Shown here piece after piece: positions 13,309 to 26,249 of a stretch of 64,000 nucleotides of DNA. Under the pieces are notes generated by a model that ran no database searches, had not been told where the DNA came from, and saw only the letters and a program-made list of their open reading frames with translations. Both the position numbers and the translations under genes were made by a program. Position 1 is the stretch's first letter; the number at the start of each line of letters is the position of its first letter. This DNA comes from Monosporascus cannonballus (Eukaryota > Ascomycota > Sordariomycetes > Xylariales), in the NCBI GenBank assembly GCA_004154925.1, contig QJNS01000044.1, positions 62,001 through 126,000 on the forward strand, in the 5' to 3' direction.

Positions 13309-13863
13309 ATGGGACGCGTTCGCTACAATGTGGCAGCCAGCCTTGACGGATACATTGCATCGCCAGACGGATCGACCGATTGGATCGTGGAAGACCCGAC
13401 CATCGACTTTGCCGAGCTGTATGCACAATTCGACTCGTTCATCATGGGCCGCAAGACGTGGGAAACGCTGCTCGGCTTTGGGGACCAGAATCCGTTGAGG
13501 GACGTGAGAGGAGTCGAAATCTCAGTAGCTAGCACAACTCTCGATGGCAATCTTCCGGAAAATCGCAACGTTACCTTGCTACGGAACGAGGGCGAGATCC
13601 TCCAGTGGGTGCGCAGTCGGAAGGAGCAGGGCAATGGAAAGGACCTCTGGGTTTATGGTGGCGGCGCGATATGCGAGATACTGCTTCGAGCTGGTCTGGT
13701 TGAGACGGTGGAGGTTGCCATCATGCCAGTGTTGATAGGGACAGGGACCAAGCTGATCGAAGCAAGAGACGGACGGAGTCCAAACTGGCGCCTTTCGCTT
13801 CAGGACGCGAAGATCTTGAAAAGCGGCATCGTGATGAGTCGGTATCTCGTCCTTTATGATTGA
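13309..13863 (+). CDS. RibD-C/dihydrofolate reductase-like protein
   Basis: This 184-residue protein spans one full RibD C-terminal/DHFR-like domain, usually about 180 residues. Visible family features are the first strand and loop NVAASLDGYIASPDG (residues 7-21), FIMGRKTWE (residues 45-53), the nucleotide-binding glycines in VYGGGAI (about residues 119-125), and the strand-turn MPVLIGTGTKLI. Members bind NAD(P)H and many are uncharacterised reductases, so the substrate is not known here. The ATG at 13309 was chosen because the domain begins right there. The frame is open back to 13162, but only from a TTG, which is unlikely in a eukaryote. It has no intron and no RIP stops, and its composition is far richer in GC than the surroundings. 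It is the only convincing intact gene in the window. Similar genes are common in bacteria and fungi, so origin by transfer is possible but not shown. Confidence 0.85.
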   Translation: MGRVRYNVAASLDGYIASPDGSTDWIVEDPTIDFAELYAQFDSFIMGRKTWETLLGFGDQNPLRDVRGVEISVASTTLDGNLPENRNVTLLRNEGEILQWVRSRKEQGNGKDLWVYGGGAICEILLRAGLVETVEVAIMPVLIGTGTKLIEARDGRSPNWRLSLQDAKILKSGIVMSRYLVLYD

Positions 13864-14884
13864 TCTAGGTTGCCTAGTCTCCTAAAAGTATTGTCCTCTA
13901 TTTGTCCCCCTTTCGTCAACCCTCGCTATGGAGTTAGACACCGCAATGGCCTAGCAGGCGATGTTGATCTGAAAGTGGCCGACTCTCAGCGGGCTTAACG
14001 GATCATCGAGGCAGATGCACCGGTGTTGAAGGGTATTTTCTACGGCTCAAACATCAGGGCCCGTATGAATTATAAATCGCCCGATTCTAGAAAGGGATAA
14101 GTGGGCAGGTATTCGACACAAGCTACCTAGTACGAAGCTCTCTATGTCCTGTTGGCTCGCCGAAATAAGGCTTTTCCGGGGTGCTGGGAGCTTGATGACT
14201 AACAGATACCCCCATTCTACGACAGCCGCCGCATCCGGTTTGAAAGTGGTGCAGTCGTTAGATAACAAGGTATAATTAAGCTACCGCTTGGGGATATGTA
14301 TAGTTGGGAGCCTAGGCACATGTACGTTCTTCCGACTTGTGTTGCATATATTAAGACAGAGTACTACGCGCGGTGAACCAACTTCATATTACCTCTGTGC
14401 CGCTAGCCTGCTTATAGTGGTGCAACGAGAATCTCTCTTACAGCAGTGTAATAAGGGAGTGCTTACAGAGGCGTAATGAGGAGAATATATCTACGGCATG
14501 AAGGGTAATGGATCCGACGCGGTATGTTCTAATGGATAAATGCTCCTCAACTTGTCATGCTATCCACGCTCGGAGTCTACTTGTAGCAAATTTCATCGAC
14601 AAGAGCAAGGTGTCGGGACACCAAGTTTGTAAAAGCTAGCACCACAAGGCAGAAGGGATTAAACCACGGGGAGTAGACTGCGTTGTAAATATGCTGGGCT
14701 TTGAAGGTGTCGCAAAAGCGACGCCGCTATTGCCTGGCTAGCAGTAGTATGAGACCCTGACATCACACACAGAAGCATATAACTGAAGAAAAGTGTATTA
14801 ACAGGTTGCCTTGACCTTTAGAAGGTCCTAGTTAGAAAGTGAAGGTAGCGAACCCTCCTTTTATACACGTAAATACAGGTGGAG
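13864..14884. other. GC-balanced island, right part, no assignable gene
   Basis: Non-RIP sequence follows the reductase gene. Short ORFs (14047-14268 minus, 14288-14476 plus) match no family I recognise and are probably chance. Element A inserted at the right edge. Its target duplication CTGGG is at 14885-14889 and again at 40222-40226, so this stretch was once continuous with the sequence after 40226. Confidence 0.4.
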
Positions 14885-14972
14885 CTGGGTGTTACGACCT
14901 GACAAGCCACGGCCTCCAGGAACGGTCGCAACGGAGAAGGCCAAGAAAACTATGTGGATCAGGTTACGTGAT

Positions 14973-15068
14973 GGATCACCAACTTACTGGTGGTGAGCCA
15001 GTGAGCCGGATCACCAACTTACTGGTGGTAAGCCAGTAAGCCGGATCACCAACTTACTGATAGTGATC
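14973..15068 (+). repeat. 35-bp tandem repeats in the U3 of element A
   Basis: GGATCACCAACTTACTGG begins at 14973, 15008 and 15043, giving an exact 35-bp period; the third copy is partial. Units contain short inverted pieces such as TTACTGG and CCAGTAA. They sit just upstream of the TATA box, where enhancer-like repeats of LTRs are usual. Mutated forms occur in the LTRs at 18372, 39834 and 41135. Confidence 0.85.
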
Positions 15069-15081
15069 TAGTTAAAGGAGA

Positions 15082-15110
15082 AAAATATATATATTTTTTA
15101 ATTCCATAAT
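15082..15110 (+). promoter_or_regulatory. Conserved LTR TATA box
   Basis: An A/T run ATATATATA followed by a TTAATTCC-like stretch lies directly after the U3 repeats. The equivalent ATATATACGTTTATTAATTCC-like pattern appears in the other LTRs near 20815, 27147, 40030, 50297 and 56876, and on the minus strand near 41311, 47745 and 57508. Its fixed position at the U3/R boundary fits the Pol II promoter of the element. Confidence 0.6.
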
Positions 15111-15276
15111 TTAAATAACTTTAGCTTATAATATAATATTATTACTTAAAGCATTTTTAGCATTACGAAACATAATACGTTATTATATCTGTTATTTAAA
15201 TTCTTACGATACTTATATTACCATAAACCCGTTAACTTAAAATTTAATAATTAATTAAAACTTAAAATTCGTTATA

Positions 15277-18200
15277 TATTATAAATTTTTATTTAATAAT
15301 ACCGTTAAACTTTAAATAATATTTATTGTTATTAAAATATTAATTAATATTTAAAAAACTCTTATTTAACAGTTTTAAGTTTAAATTCGGAAATTGGAAA
15401 AAAAAAGTTCGATAACTTAGGGTTATGCCATTTGCCCAGCTTTTTTTCGCCCGTATAAAGCCAAAAAAACCAAAACCTTACGATAAAAAAAATAACCTTT
15501 AAACTTTTTTAATTTAGGTACGAATTTACTTTTAATTTTTAAACCTTAGCGATTTAACGGATATAATCCTAATAATAAGAACATACTTAATAAAAAATAC
15601 GGCGAATAAATTTGAATTTATTATAAAAACCTTTTTAAAAATAAGAAAAATAAATAAGAAACATTTTATTAACGAAATCCTTTTAAGTTATACCAATTTC
15701 GAAAACAAAATATACGATAATTTCGGCAATCCGGATAAAAAACGATTAATAACTTAATAATTCCTATAATTTCGATAAAAAAAATTTATATCTAAATACG
15801 CCGTAATTTTCAAATATTTTACGGCTAAAGCAAAATAAGGAAATAACAAAGCTAATATTTTTATTAATATATTTTATAAAAGGCTAAAAATAATATAAAG
15901 AATTAAATTATTCGGATTAAATAATTAATTACTTTAAACCGGTATATTATAAAAATAATTAAAATTAATAACCGATAATTTGAAAAACGAAAAAAAATAA
16001 TATATTTTATGTTCGGAATATAACAAATTTAATTAGGGAAAAAAACGAAACGTATCTTTTACCTTTTACAGAACCGCGTTAGAACTTATGGAATTCGGCG
16101 TTATCCATAAATAAGATTGGAACTAAATTAAATGCTTTAATTACAGCAAAATAGGACATAAAGTTTATAAATATAAAAAACCCAAAAAGTTATAATAAAA
16201 TAATTAAATCCTTATACTGGAAAAATAATTTAGGAATAATTAAAAAAATAATAATACAATTATTAACATAATTTAAATTAAGTACGTATTAGGTTTTAAA
16301 CGAAAGATTTAATAAGGATTATTACGATAAAAAATCCGATAAAGAATACGAAAAACCAAAAAGCTAATTTAATAAGTAACGCAAATATAGAAAAAGGCAT
16401 TATAAAGATAATTACGTAAATATCAAAATTAAATAAAACAATTTTATTTTAAAACCCCCGATTAATACGGCAAAATATATGTTATATATTATTAATAACG
16501 AAAATATCTTAATTACGAAAAATCAAAATAATATATTTATATACGAATTACCCATATATATTATAAAGGATTCGATTTTCCAAAACGTACTAGGCATAAT
16601 AAGAACGATAAATAATAATATCGATAATTTTAAACCATAACCCTAAAAAATATCCAGTAATTGGCCAAAGCGGAAAATTAATCCGAAAGAAAATAATGCC
16701 CGTAAAAAAACCCCTTTTATTATTATGGATAATATAATTACTAAATAGAAAGAAATTAATTTAACGTACGGTAAAAAAGTATTATTAAAAAGTGATTACG
16801 GACCTTTATTTTTAATTAATATTTATTATAAATTTTTACGAAACAAATTATTAAAGAAAAAATACGTTAATTTATAAGAAGTTTTTAAAACGATAACCGA
16901 AACGATATATAATAAGATATAATTATAAATATAAAAAGTAATTTGTTCAATAAAAAGAAAATTATAAAGAAATTAAAAATAATTAATACGATACGAAAAA
17001 ATAATACGACAATAATAATAATAAATATGATAACTTAACGCATTAAATAAAGAAATATAAATAAGGTTCGATAAATTCAAATAAGAATTAAAAAAAACTT
17101 ATTTATAAACAAGCCGCAAAATAACCAAACCCCAAAAAATTGAAAAGAATTTTTAACAGAAATTTTAAACGTATTAATATATTATAATAATAAATCACGG
17201 AGCTTTAAGCGGAAATTATATTATACCAAATAAATTAATAAATTTAAATTATGAAAAAGATATAAATTAAAACCTTATATAATAATGAATACCGAAAATT
17301 AAAATTCGTTTACGATAATAGAAAGATTATACGCGAAATTAATTACTTTAAAATTTTTATTAAATAATAAGATTAAATAATTCATTATAATATTATTTTA
17401 TTCGGAATTTACGATATAATATTAAATTTATTATAAATATATTAATACGGAATTTTAATTAATAACGGAATTAATTAAATAGAAATCGCCTTATATTATG
17501 TTAATAAAACAAAAACTTAAAGTTTTAATATTTTGTCGATAATAACAATAAATATAAATATAAAAATATAATAAATATTTTAATAGTTAAAAAAACAAAA
17601 TATAAAACAATAAAACAAATATTAACGAAAAATATAACGTATTATTATTATTATTATTAAAACAAAACTTAAATAATTAAATAACGATTTAAAACAATAA
17701 AAATAATAATTGAAAAAATTAAAGAATTTAATTAATATATTATTATAATATTATAAATACGAATAACTTTTTAAGAAAAAGCATAATACGAAACTATTAA
17801 AATATAACGAATAAAATTTTAAAATATTTTTTAAAAAAAGATTTTTAATAAAGTTTTATTTTATTGATAATTTTAACAAAAACGAAATATGTATTTTTAA
17901 AAAATACCTGGAAAATTAGTTGTAAAAAATAAATTTAACTTTCGCAATTATTAACAAAATATCTAATATTTTTCGAATATAAAAAAATAAGAAATTACGA
18001 TTTGTAATTAATTATCGATAATTAAATAATATTATTATTAAAAATTAAATATTATTACCTTTAATTATGGAATGAAATAGTTAATTTTACGGAATTAAAT
18101 AATTTATAATATTCGATCTTAAAAATAAATATACTTTTATTAAAATTAAAGAAAATACGAATAACACAATTTTAAAACGAAATATAAATTATTTCAATAT

Positions 18201-18371
18201 TTGATTATAGTAATAAGATTTAGGCACGTACTAGTAATTGTTTAGCGAATAATTAATTATATATTACGGGAGTACCTTAATATTTTTATTATTTGTTATT
18301 TTAACGATATTTTTATTTTTTCGACAATAAAAAAAGTATATATAAAATACGTTTATAAAGTTTTTTAAATT
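15277..18371 (+). pseudogene. Element A gag and partial pol (RIP-inactivated)
   Basis: The gag part is recognisable by a zinc knuckle near 16130-16180 reading CFNYSKIGHKVYKY, where the second and fourth Cys positions are now Tyr. The RT active site near 18270-18330 reads FIICYFNDIFIFS, with the first Asp of the YxDD motif changed to Asn. Many TAA/TAG stops interrupt it. The frame ends abruptly at 18371, where the LTR of element B begins. RNase H, integrase and chromodomain of A are absent. Confidence 0.75.
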
Positions 18372-18698
18372 TATTACGACTTAATAAATTCCACCCTTTA
18401 AAAACGGTCATAATAAAAAAGGCCAACAAAATGATATAAATTAAGTTACGTAATAAATAAATAAATTAGATTACTAATTTATTAATAATAATTTAATTCA
18501 AAACAAATATATATATTTATTAATGTTATAATTTAAATAATTTTAATTTATAATATAATTTTATTATTTAAAATATTCTTAATATTACGAAACATAATAC
18601 CTTATTATATCTATTATTTAAATTTATATAATATTTTTATTAATATAAATCCGTTAACTTAAAATTTATTAATTAATCAAACTTTATAATTCGTTATA
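18372..18698 (+). repeat. 5' LTR of element B, inside A
   Basis: It begins TATTACGACTTAATAAATTCC, a RIP form of the element A LTR start, and ends CGTTATA before a second gag region. It is 327 bp, about 60 bp shorter than the outer LTRs because it has fewer 35-bp U3 repeats. No B-specific right-hand LTR exists. The LTR at 39834-40221 serves both elements. Confidence 0.8.
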
Positions 18699-20591
18699 CG
18701 TTATAAACTTTTATTTAATAATTTTAAGTTCGAATTTAAAAATTAAAAAAAAAGAATACGATAATTTAAGGTTACGTTATTTACCTATTTTTTTTTCGCC
18801 CGTATAAAACTAAAAAAATTAAAACCTTACAATAAAAAAAACAAGTTTTAAATTTTTTTAATACGAATTTATTTTTATTTTTTAAATTTTAATAATTTAG
18901 CGAATATAATCTTAATAATAGAAATATGCCTAAAAAGAAATACGGTTAATTAATTTGAATTTATTATAAAAACTTTTTAAAAATAAAGAAAAAAAAAGTT
19001 TTATTACCGCAATCTTTTTAATTTATATTAATTTTGAAAATAAAACATGGAATAATTTTAGTAATTCGGAAAAGAACGATTAACGGCTTAATAATTTCTA
19101 TAATTTTAAGACAATAATTTATATTTAAATATATTATAACCTTTACAAGTTTTACGGTTAAAATAAAATAGGAAAATAATAAAACTAATATTTTTATCGA
19201 TATGTTTTATAAACGATTAAAAGATAATATAAAAGATAAAATTATTCGGAATAAACCATTAATTACTTTAAACCGGTATATTATAAAAATAAATAAAATT
19301 AATAATTAACACGTTAAAAAATGATAAAAAAATAAACTTTACATTTAAAATATAAAAAATTTAATTAAAGCAAAAAATAAGATATATCTTTTACTTTTTA
19401 GGAAATAACATTACAACTTATAGAATTTAACGTTATTTACAAATGAAATTAAAGCCAAATTAAATATCTTAATTATAATAAAATAAAATATAAAATTTAT
19501 AAATATAAAAAACTTAAAAGGTTACCATAAAATAATTAGATCTTTATACAGGAAAAATAATGCAAGAATAATTAAAAAAATTTATAATAAAGTTATTAAT
19601 ATAATTTAAGTTAAATACGTATGAAATTTTAAATAAAAGGTTTAATAAGGATTATTACGATAAAAAGTCCGATAAGGAATACGAAAAACTAAAAGGCTAA
19701 TTTAATAAATAACGCAAATATAATAAAAAATATTATAAAAATAATTACGCAAATACCAAAACTGGATAAGAAAATTTATTCCAAAATTCCCGATTAATAC
19801 GGCAAAATATATGCCATATATTATCGACGACGAAAATATTTTAATTATGAAAAATAAAACTAATATATTTACGTACGAATTACCTATGTATATTATAAAA
19901 GATTCGATTTTTTAAAATATACCAGGTATCATAAAAATAATAAATAATAATATGGATAATTTCGATTTATAATTTTAAAAAATATCTAATAATTAGCCAA
20001 AACGGAAAGTTAATTCGAAAAAAAATTAATATTTACAAAAGAACCCCTTTTATTATTATACATAATATAATTATTAAACAGAAAACGAATTATTTTAACG
20101 TATAATAAAAAGGTATTATTAAAAAGCAATTACGGATTTTTATTTTTAATTAATATTTATTAAAAATCCTTACAAAAATAAGGCCATTAAAAAAGGTTAA
20201 TTTATAAGAACTTTTTGGAACGATAACTAAAATAACGCATAATAGAATATAATCGCAAATATAAAAAAATAATTTATTCGATAAAAAAAGAAATTACAAA
20301 AAAACTAGGAACAATTAATGCGATTCGAAGGAACAATATGCCGATAATAACGAAAGATGTAACAGCTTAACGCGTTAAAGAAAAAATATAAATAAGGTTC
20401 GATAAATTCGAATAAAAATTAAAAAAGGAATTATTTGGAAAAAAGCCGTAAAATAATAAAACCTAGAAAAATTAAAAGGAATTCCTAAGAAAGGCTTTAA
20501 ACGTAACGATAAAAAACGTTAACGACTTTATTACTTTAAATATACGAATTAAAACACATTAATATATTGCAATAGTAAAATACGGAGTTCT
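18699..20591 (+). pseudogene. Element B gag and start of pol (RIP-inactivated)
   Basis: The sequence follows the element A gag line again from about 18720, strongly mutated. The zinc-knuckle region is near 19460 but its Cys codons are almost erased. It is cut at 20591 by element C within a conserved stretch ending GGAGTTCT and resumes at 27349. Confidence 0.75.
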
Positions 20592-21017
20592 TGGTATAAC
20601 CTAACGGTCTTAGCTTTTAAAAACGGTCGGGATCCTGAAAAACCAGACCCCGACCTAGTTAAGAAGTCACGTAACTGGCGCAAAGGGCTCAAGGGCCCTG
20701 ATTGGACAAAAAGACTTAAGCTGGATAAGCACCAGAGGGGGCTCAAAGAGGATTAAGGAGACTCAACTAAGGAAATATCGTTAAGCCATAATAAGCACCT
20801 TAAGTCAGAAAAAAAATATATGCGTTTATCAATTCCTTAATTTAAATAACTTCAGCTTATAACATTTATAAATACCAATCGTTTATAATAAGGTATTTTC
20901 GGTATTAAAAATATAATACGTTATTATATATATTATTTAGATTCCCACGATATTTCTGTTAATATAAACCCGTCAACTTAAGGTTTAATAATTAGTTAAA
21001 CCTTATAATTCGTTATA
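20592..21017 (+). repeat. 5' LTR of element C
   Basis: It starts TGGTATAACCTAACGG. The U3 has a distinctive GC-rich module (20640-20750, with GACCCCGACCTAGTTAAG and GGGCTCAAGGGCCC) not found in the A, E or F LTRs. R-U5 is shared with them. ORFs over this LTR are not genes. Confidence 0.88.
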
Positions 21018-22330
21018 CGTTATCAGTTTTTATTTAATAATACCGTCAAACTCTAAGCAATATTCAATATTGTTAAAATATCGACCAGCATTTAAGAAAC
21101 CCTTTTTTAACAATTTTAAACTCGAATTCGGGAACTGAAGAAAAAAGTTCGACAACTTAAAGCTACGCCACTTATCTAACCCCTTTTCGCCCGCATAAAG
21201 CCTAAAAAGCCGGAACCTTACGATAAAAAAAATAACCCTTAAATTTTCTTAACTTAAACGCAAATTTACTTTCGTTTCTTAAACCTTAATAACCTGGCGG
21301 ATATAATCTTAATAATAAAAATATACCTAATTAAAAATACGGTTAATTAGTTTAAATTTATTATAAGAAATTTCTTAAAAATAAAAAAAGCAAATAAAAA
21401 AAATTTATTAATAAAATCTTTTTAACTAATACGAATTTCGAAAACAAAATATACGATAATTTCGGCAATGCGGATAAAAAACGATTTACGGCTTAATAAT
21501 TTCTATAATTTCGATAAAAAGGATTTGTATTTAAGTACGTTATAACCTTTAAAAATTTTGCGTTTAAGGCCGAATAAAGAAACGACAAAGCTAATACCTT
21601 TATCGATATATTTTATAAAGGGTTAAAAGATAATATAAAAAATAAAATTATTCGGATCGAACAACCAATTACCCTGGACCGGTATATTATAAAGGTAATC
21701 AAAATTAATAACCGACAGTTTAAAAAACGACAGTAAAAAAAGGACAATACGCCTTATATTCGGGATACAAATCCAACCAGAGGAAAAAACGAAACGTACA
21801 CCTTACTTCATATGGAACGGCGCCAGGACCTATGGAACTCGGCGTTACCTACAAACAGGATTAAAGCCAGATTAAATGCTTTAATTATGGCAAAATAGAA
21901 TATAAGGCCTACAAATGCAAGAAGCCCAAAAAGCCATAACAGGATAACTGGACCTTTATATCGGAAAAACAATCCAGGAATAATTAAGGAAACGATAATA
22001 AAGCCATTAACATAATTTAAGCTAAATATATATCAAATTTACGATAAAAAGTCCAATTGGAACCATTACGATAAGAAATTCGATAAAAAATACGAAATAT
22101 TAAAATATTAACTTAGCAAATATCGTAAATATAATTAAAAGCGCTATAAAAATAATTACGTAAACATCAAAATTGGACAGAAAAGATTTGTCCTAAAATA
22201 CCTGATAAATACCGCAAAATATACGTTATATACTGTCGACGACGAGAATATCCCGATTACGAAAAATAAAAATAACATATTTACGCACGAATTACCTACA
22301 TATATTATAAGGGATTCGACTTTCCAAACC
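21018..22330 (+). pseudogene. Element C gag (RIP-inactivated)
   Basis: After the LTR a frame reads PKKPEPYDKKNN, typical of the start of the gypsy retrotransposon Gag core, followed by hydrophobic helices. A zinc knuckle at 21874-21917 reads CFNYGKIEYKAYKC. The first and last Cys are kept, while the second Cys and the His have become Tyr. TAA/TAG stops and likely small indels break the frame. Gag would package the element RNA in virus-like particles. Confidence 0.75.
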
Positions 22331-25300
22331 GTACCGGGCATAACAATAATAATAAGCAATAATATCGGTAACTTCGAAATATAGCCCTAAAAAACGTTTA
22401 GCAATTGGCCGAAATAAAGAGTTAGCTTAAAGGAAAATAATGACTGCAGGAAAACCCTTTTTGTTATTATGGATAATGTAATTACCAAACAGAAAAGGAA
22501 TTAATCCAGCGTACGGTAGAAAAGTATTATCAGAAAGTTATTACGGACCTCTATTTCGAATTGGAATTTACGGCAAACCCTTACAAAAAGAATTATTAAA
22601 AAAGAAATATGTCAGTTTACAGAAGATTTCTGGAACGACAGCCAGAACAACATATAATGGGATGCAATCGTAAATATAAAAAAACAATTTATTCGATAAG
22701 GAAAGGAATTATAAAAAAACTAGGAATATTTAACACGGTTCGGAAAAAAAGTACGCCGGCAATAACGATAAATATAACAGCTTAACGCGTTAAACGAAAA
22801 AACATAAGCAAAGCTTAACAGATTGGAACAAAAATTAAAAGAAAAAAGTTACTTATAAAAAAGCTGCAAAATAACGAAACCTAAAGAAATTAAAAGAAAC
22901 TTTTAAAAAAGGCTTTAAATATAACGATAAAAAACGTTAACAATCTTATTATTTTGGACATACGAATTAAAACGTATTGGTATACTGCAGTAATGGATTA
23001 GGGAGCTCTGGGCGGAAATTATATTGTACGGGATATAATTAATAAACTTAAATTATTATGGAGATATAAGTTAAAACCTTATATAATAACGAATGCCGAA
23101 AATTAAGAATTCGCTTACGATAATAAAAAGGTTATACGCCAAATTAATTATTTCGAAATTCTTATTAAAAAATAATACTAAATAATTAATTTCGATATCG
23201 TTTTATTCGGGAATTACAATATGAGCTTAAAATTACCATAAATACGCCAGTACGGAATTTTGATTAACGGTAAAACTAGCCAAATAAAATTTATTTTATT
23301 CCTTAATAATAAATAAAAGAAATTTAAAATTTTAATATTCGATCGATAATAACAACAAATATAAATATAAGAATACGATAAATATCTTACTATCTAAAAA
23401 AATAAAACATAAAAGAAACAGGTATTAATAAAGAAATACGATATATTATTATTATTATCAAAATAAAATTAAGATAATGAAATAATGATTTAAAATAATA
23501 AATATAATAAACCAAAAAATTAGAAAATCTAATTAATATATTATTATAATATCATAAATACGAAAAACTTTTTAAAAATAATTTGATACAAAATTATTAA
23601 AATATAACGAATAAAATCATAAAATAATTTTTAAAAAAGGATCTTTAATAAAGTTTTACTTTATTTATAATTTTAACGAAAACGAATTAGGTATTCTTAA
23701 AAAATACCGGGAAAATCGGCTATAAAAAATAAATTAGATTTTCGAAATTATTAGCAAAATATTTAATATTTTTCGTACCGAAGAAAATACGAAATTACGA
23801 TTTGTAATTAATTATCGATAATTAAATAATATTATTATTAAAAATCGAACGATATTATTTTTAATTACGGAAATAAAAAATCGACATTACGGAACTAAAT
23901 AATTTATAATATTCGATTTTAAAAATAAATATAATTTTATTAGGATTAAAAAAATACGAATATCAAATGATTTTTAAAGTAAAATAGGAATTATTTAAAT
24001 ATCTAATTACATTAATACGATTTACAAACGTATTAACGACTTTTTAGCGAATAATTAATTATGTATTACGAAAATATTTTGATATTTTCGTTATTTATTA
24101 TTTCGATAATATTTTTATTTTTATAAAAACAGAAACAATATACGTAAAATACGTTTATATAGTTACCTATTAACGCAAAAAAAAATTAATTCCATATATA
24201 AAACAAAAAATATTTAAAATATAGTATTATTTTAAAATATATTATGATAAATTTTAACAAAATCGTTATAATTATAAAATCACAAATATTAATAATAATT
24301 AAAAAAGTATAAATATTTTTTTTAAATTCGTTACATATTATAGGAAGTTTATTCGAAATTTTAAGAAAATAATTATAACCCTAATAAATTTTACGAAAAA
24401 AGAAAATTTAAATACATGCCAGATACGGAAAAAGCATTTTAGGATATTAAGGATATAATTATTGATAAATTAATATTAATTATATATAATTTAAACCGCT
24501 TTATTAAATTAAAAGCCGATATTTCGGATTACGTATTAAGCATAATAATTAAATAACGAAATAATTAAGGTAAATTATACTTTATTATATTTTTTTATAT
24601 ATATTTAAAAAAAACCGAATTTAATACGGTATTCCAAATAAAGGTTTTATGGCCATTATTATGGTATTTCGGGAATTTAGGTATTTTTTAAAGAGAAATA
24701 TATATTAAATTAAGATTTATACGAATTATTAGAATTTTACCCAACTTCTTACGACCAAGAAATTTATAAAACGATAATTAAAATATATAAAAGAATTGGC
24801 GAATTTTAATTCCGTTATTATTTATAAGAAAAAATCAAAAACAATAAAGTAAATATTTTAAATAAGTAATTAAATTTTCAAAAAAATAAATAAAATTAAT
24901 TATATAATTTTTAATATTATTATAAAAGATATTTATATTTATAACAAATTATAACGATTCGAGTAATACCTTATAATATATATTAAAAAATTTAATAATA
25001 TAACGATAATTTCTTAAAAAACCAAAAAAGTAAATAAAATATTAGAATTAAAAAAATACAAGAAAAATGTAATACAAAAAATATACGAATTTTAATTATA
25101 TAAATATCCAAAAATTTACAAAACCTTAAAAAATTTTTAACGTATATATTCTTTTCTTAAAATAAAATTAACGGTATAAAAAATTATACGGTAATACGAT
25201 ATTTATACCAAAATAAAGATTTAACGATATAAACCATAAAGAAAATTATAATTATTATTAATCGTAAAACGATTATAATATTTAATTATATTTAATTTTA

Positions 25301-26245
25301 TTATTAAATTTTTTATATTAAAAGATTTAATTACGGAAATATATTACGATAACATCTTCGTAATCGTTAATCGGTTTACGAGGTTTTTTTATTTTTTAAA
25401 TATATTTTCATTATATACGGATTATTAATGAAATTATATTAAATAAAGGATCGATATTTATATTTAAATTTTATCAAAGCTTAATAATATAAATCGGCTT
25501 AAATTATAAATTGTTTAACATATTTAAACCATAAATAAATAAATAAATAAAACGAGCAAATTAAGTTTTAAAAGTTTACTTATAATATTATATTAATTAC
25601 GAATAATATAATTAAGTTAAGAAACTATTAATCGTATAATTAACTTATAATACCAGTTATTATAAACATATTACAATAATATTTATAAACGTAAATTTTA
25701 ATATTATTCCAAATATTTATACAAAAATATGTAAGGACGGTTTAATTAATATTAAAATAATTATTACGTTAAAATAATTACGATGATTATACTAAAGAAT
25801 AAAAATAAAATTAAAATTCGTACGAATTTAAATAAATAAATAAATAATTAAAGAAAATTAAAAAAATAAATTTTTTAAGAAAAGAAAATGGTTTTTTTCG
25901 TTATAAAAAATATTTAAATAAGAAAACCTACTAGAAGATTCGATTAAAAATATATCGGTTTATATAAAATCGTTAGGGAGATCTCACAGAATAATTATTA
26001 ATTAAAGTTTTTATTAAAACTTAAATTCTATTGAATTTTTTACGTTTCCTTATTCGAATTAATAGCAAATATAATTAAAATGCATACGGCATAAAACGAT
26101 ACGGAAATAAAAAATAAATAAGTATACGAAATGAAAAAAATATTCGATATACGAAAATAAAACGGATTTACTTAATATATGATTAAATAGAAAAAGTACC
26201 CGGATTCCGAAAATATTTAAAAACTTATTAAAAACCTTATTAGCG
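22331..26245 (+). pseudogene. Element C pol: protease, RT/RNase H, integrase, chromodomain
   Basis: The RT active site at about 24080-24131 reads FVIYYFDNIFIFIKTE, the YLDD motif mutated to FDN. The integrase core at about 25338-25400 reads DNIFVIVNRFTRFFYF, the VVVDRFTK motif with Asp changed to Asn. The C-terminal chromodomain at about 26120-26245 has YEMKKIF and KYPDSENI before the frame ends. These three motifs in this order identify a Ty3/gypsy chromovirus. Stops throughout show that no product can be made. Confidence 0.8.
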
Positions 26246-26249
26246 TTTA

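Larger units (their letters stand above)
14890..15276 (+). repeat. 5' LTR of element A
   Basis: The LTR starts TGTTACGACCTGACAAGCC and ends CGTTATA, followed by the internal region. The first 190 bases are GC-normal and hardly mutated, while the R-U5 part after about 15080 is heavily RIP-mutated. U3 carries three 35-bp tandem repeats. The partner at 39834-40221 has the same length and repeat number but is strongly mutated in U3. Confidence 0.85.

Noticed and set aside
13323..13634. Minus-strand ORF of 103 codons over the reductase gene
   Set aside because: It is a shadow of the plus-strand coding frame, which has clear domain motifs.
14839..15039. 66-codon plus-strand ORF
   Set aside because: It runs across the insertion point and the U3 repeats of the element A LTR.
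14973..15068. CRISPR-like array of 35-bp units
   Set aside because: The units are directly adjacent without spacers and sit in a retrotransposon LTR. They are U3 tandem repeats.
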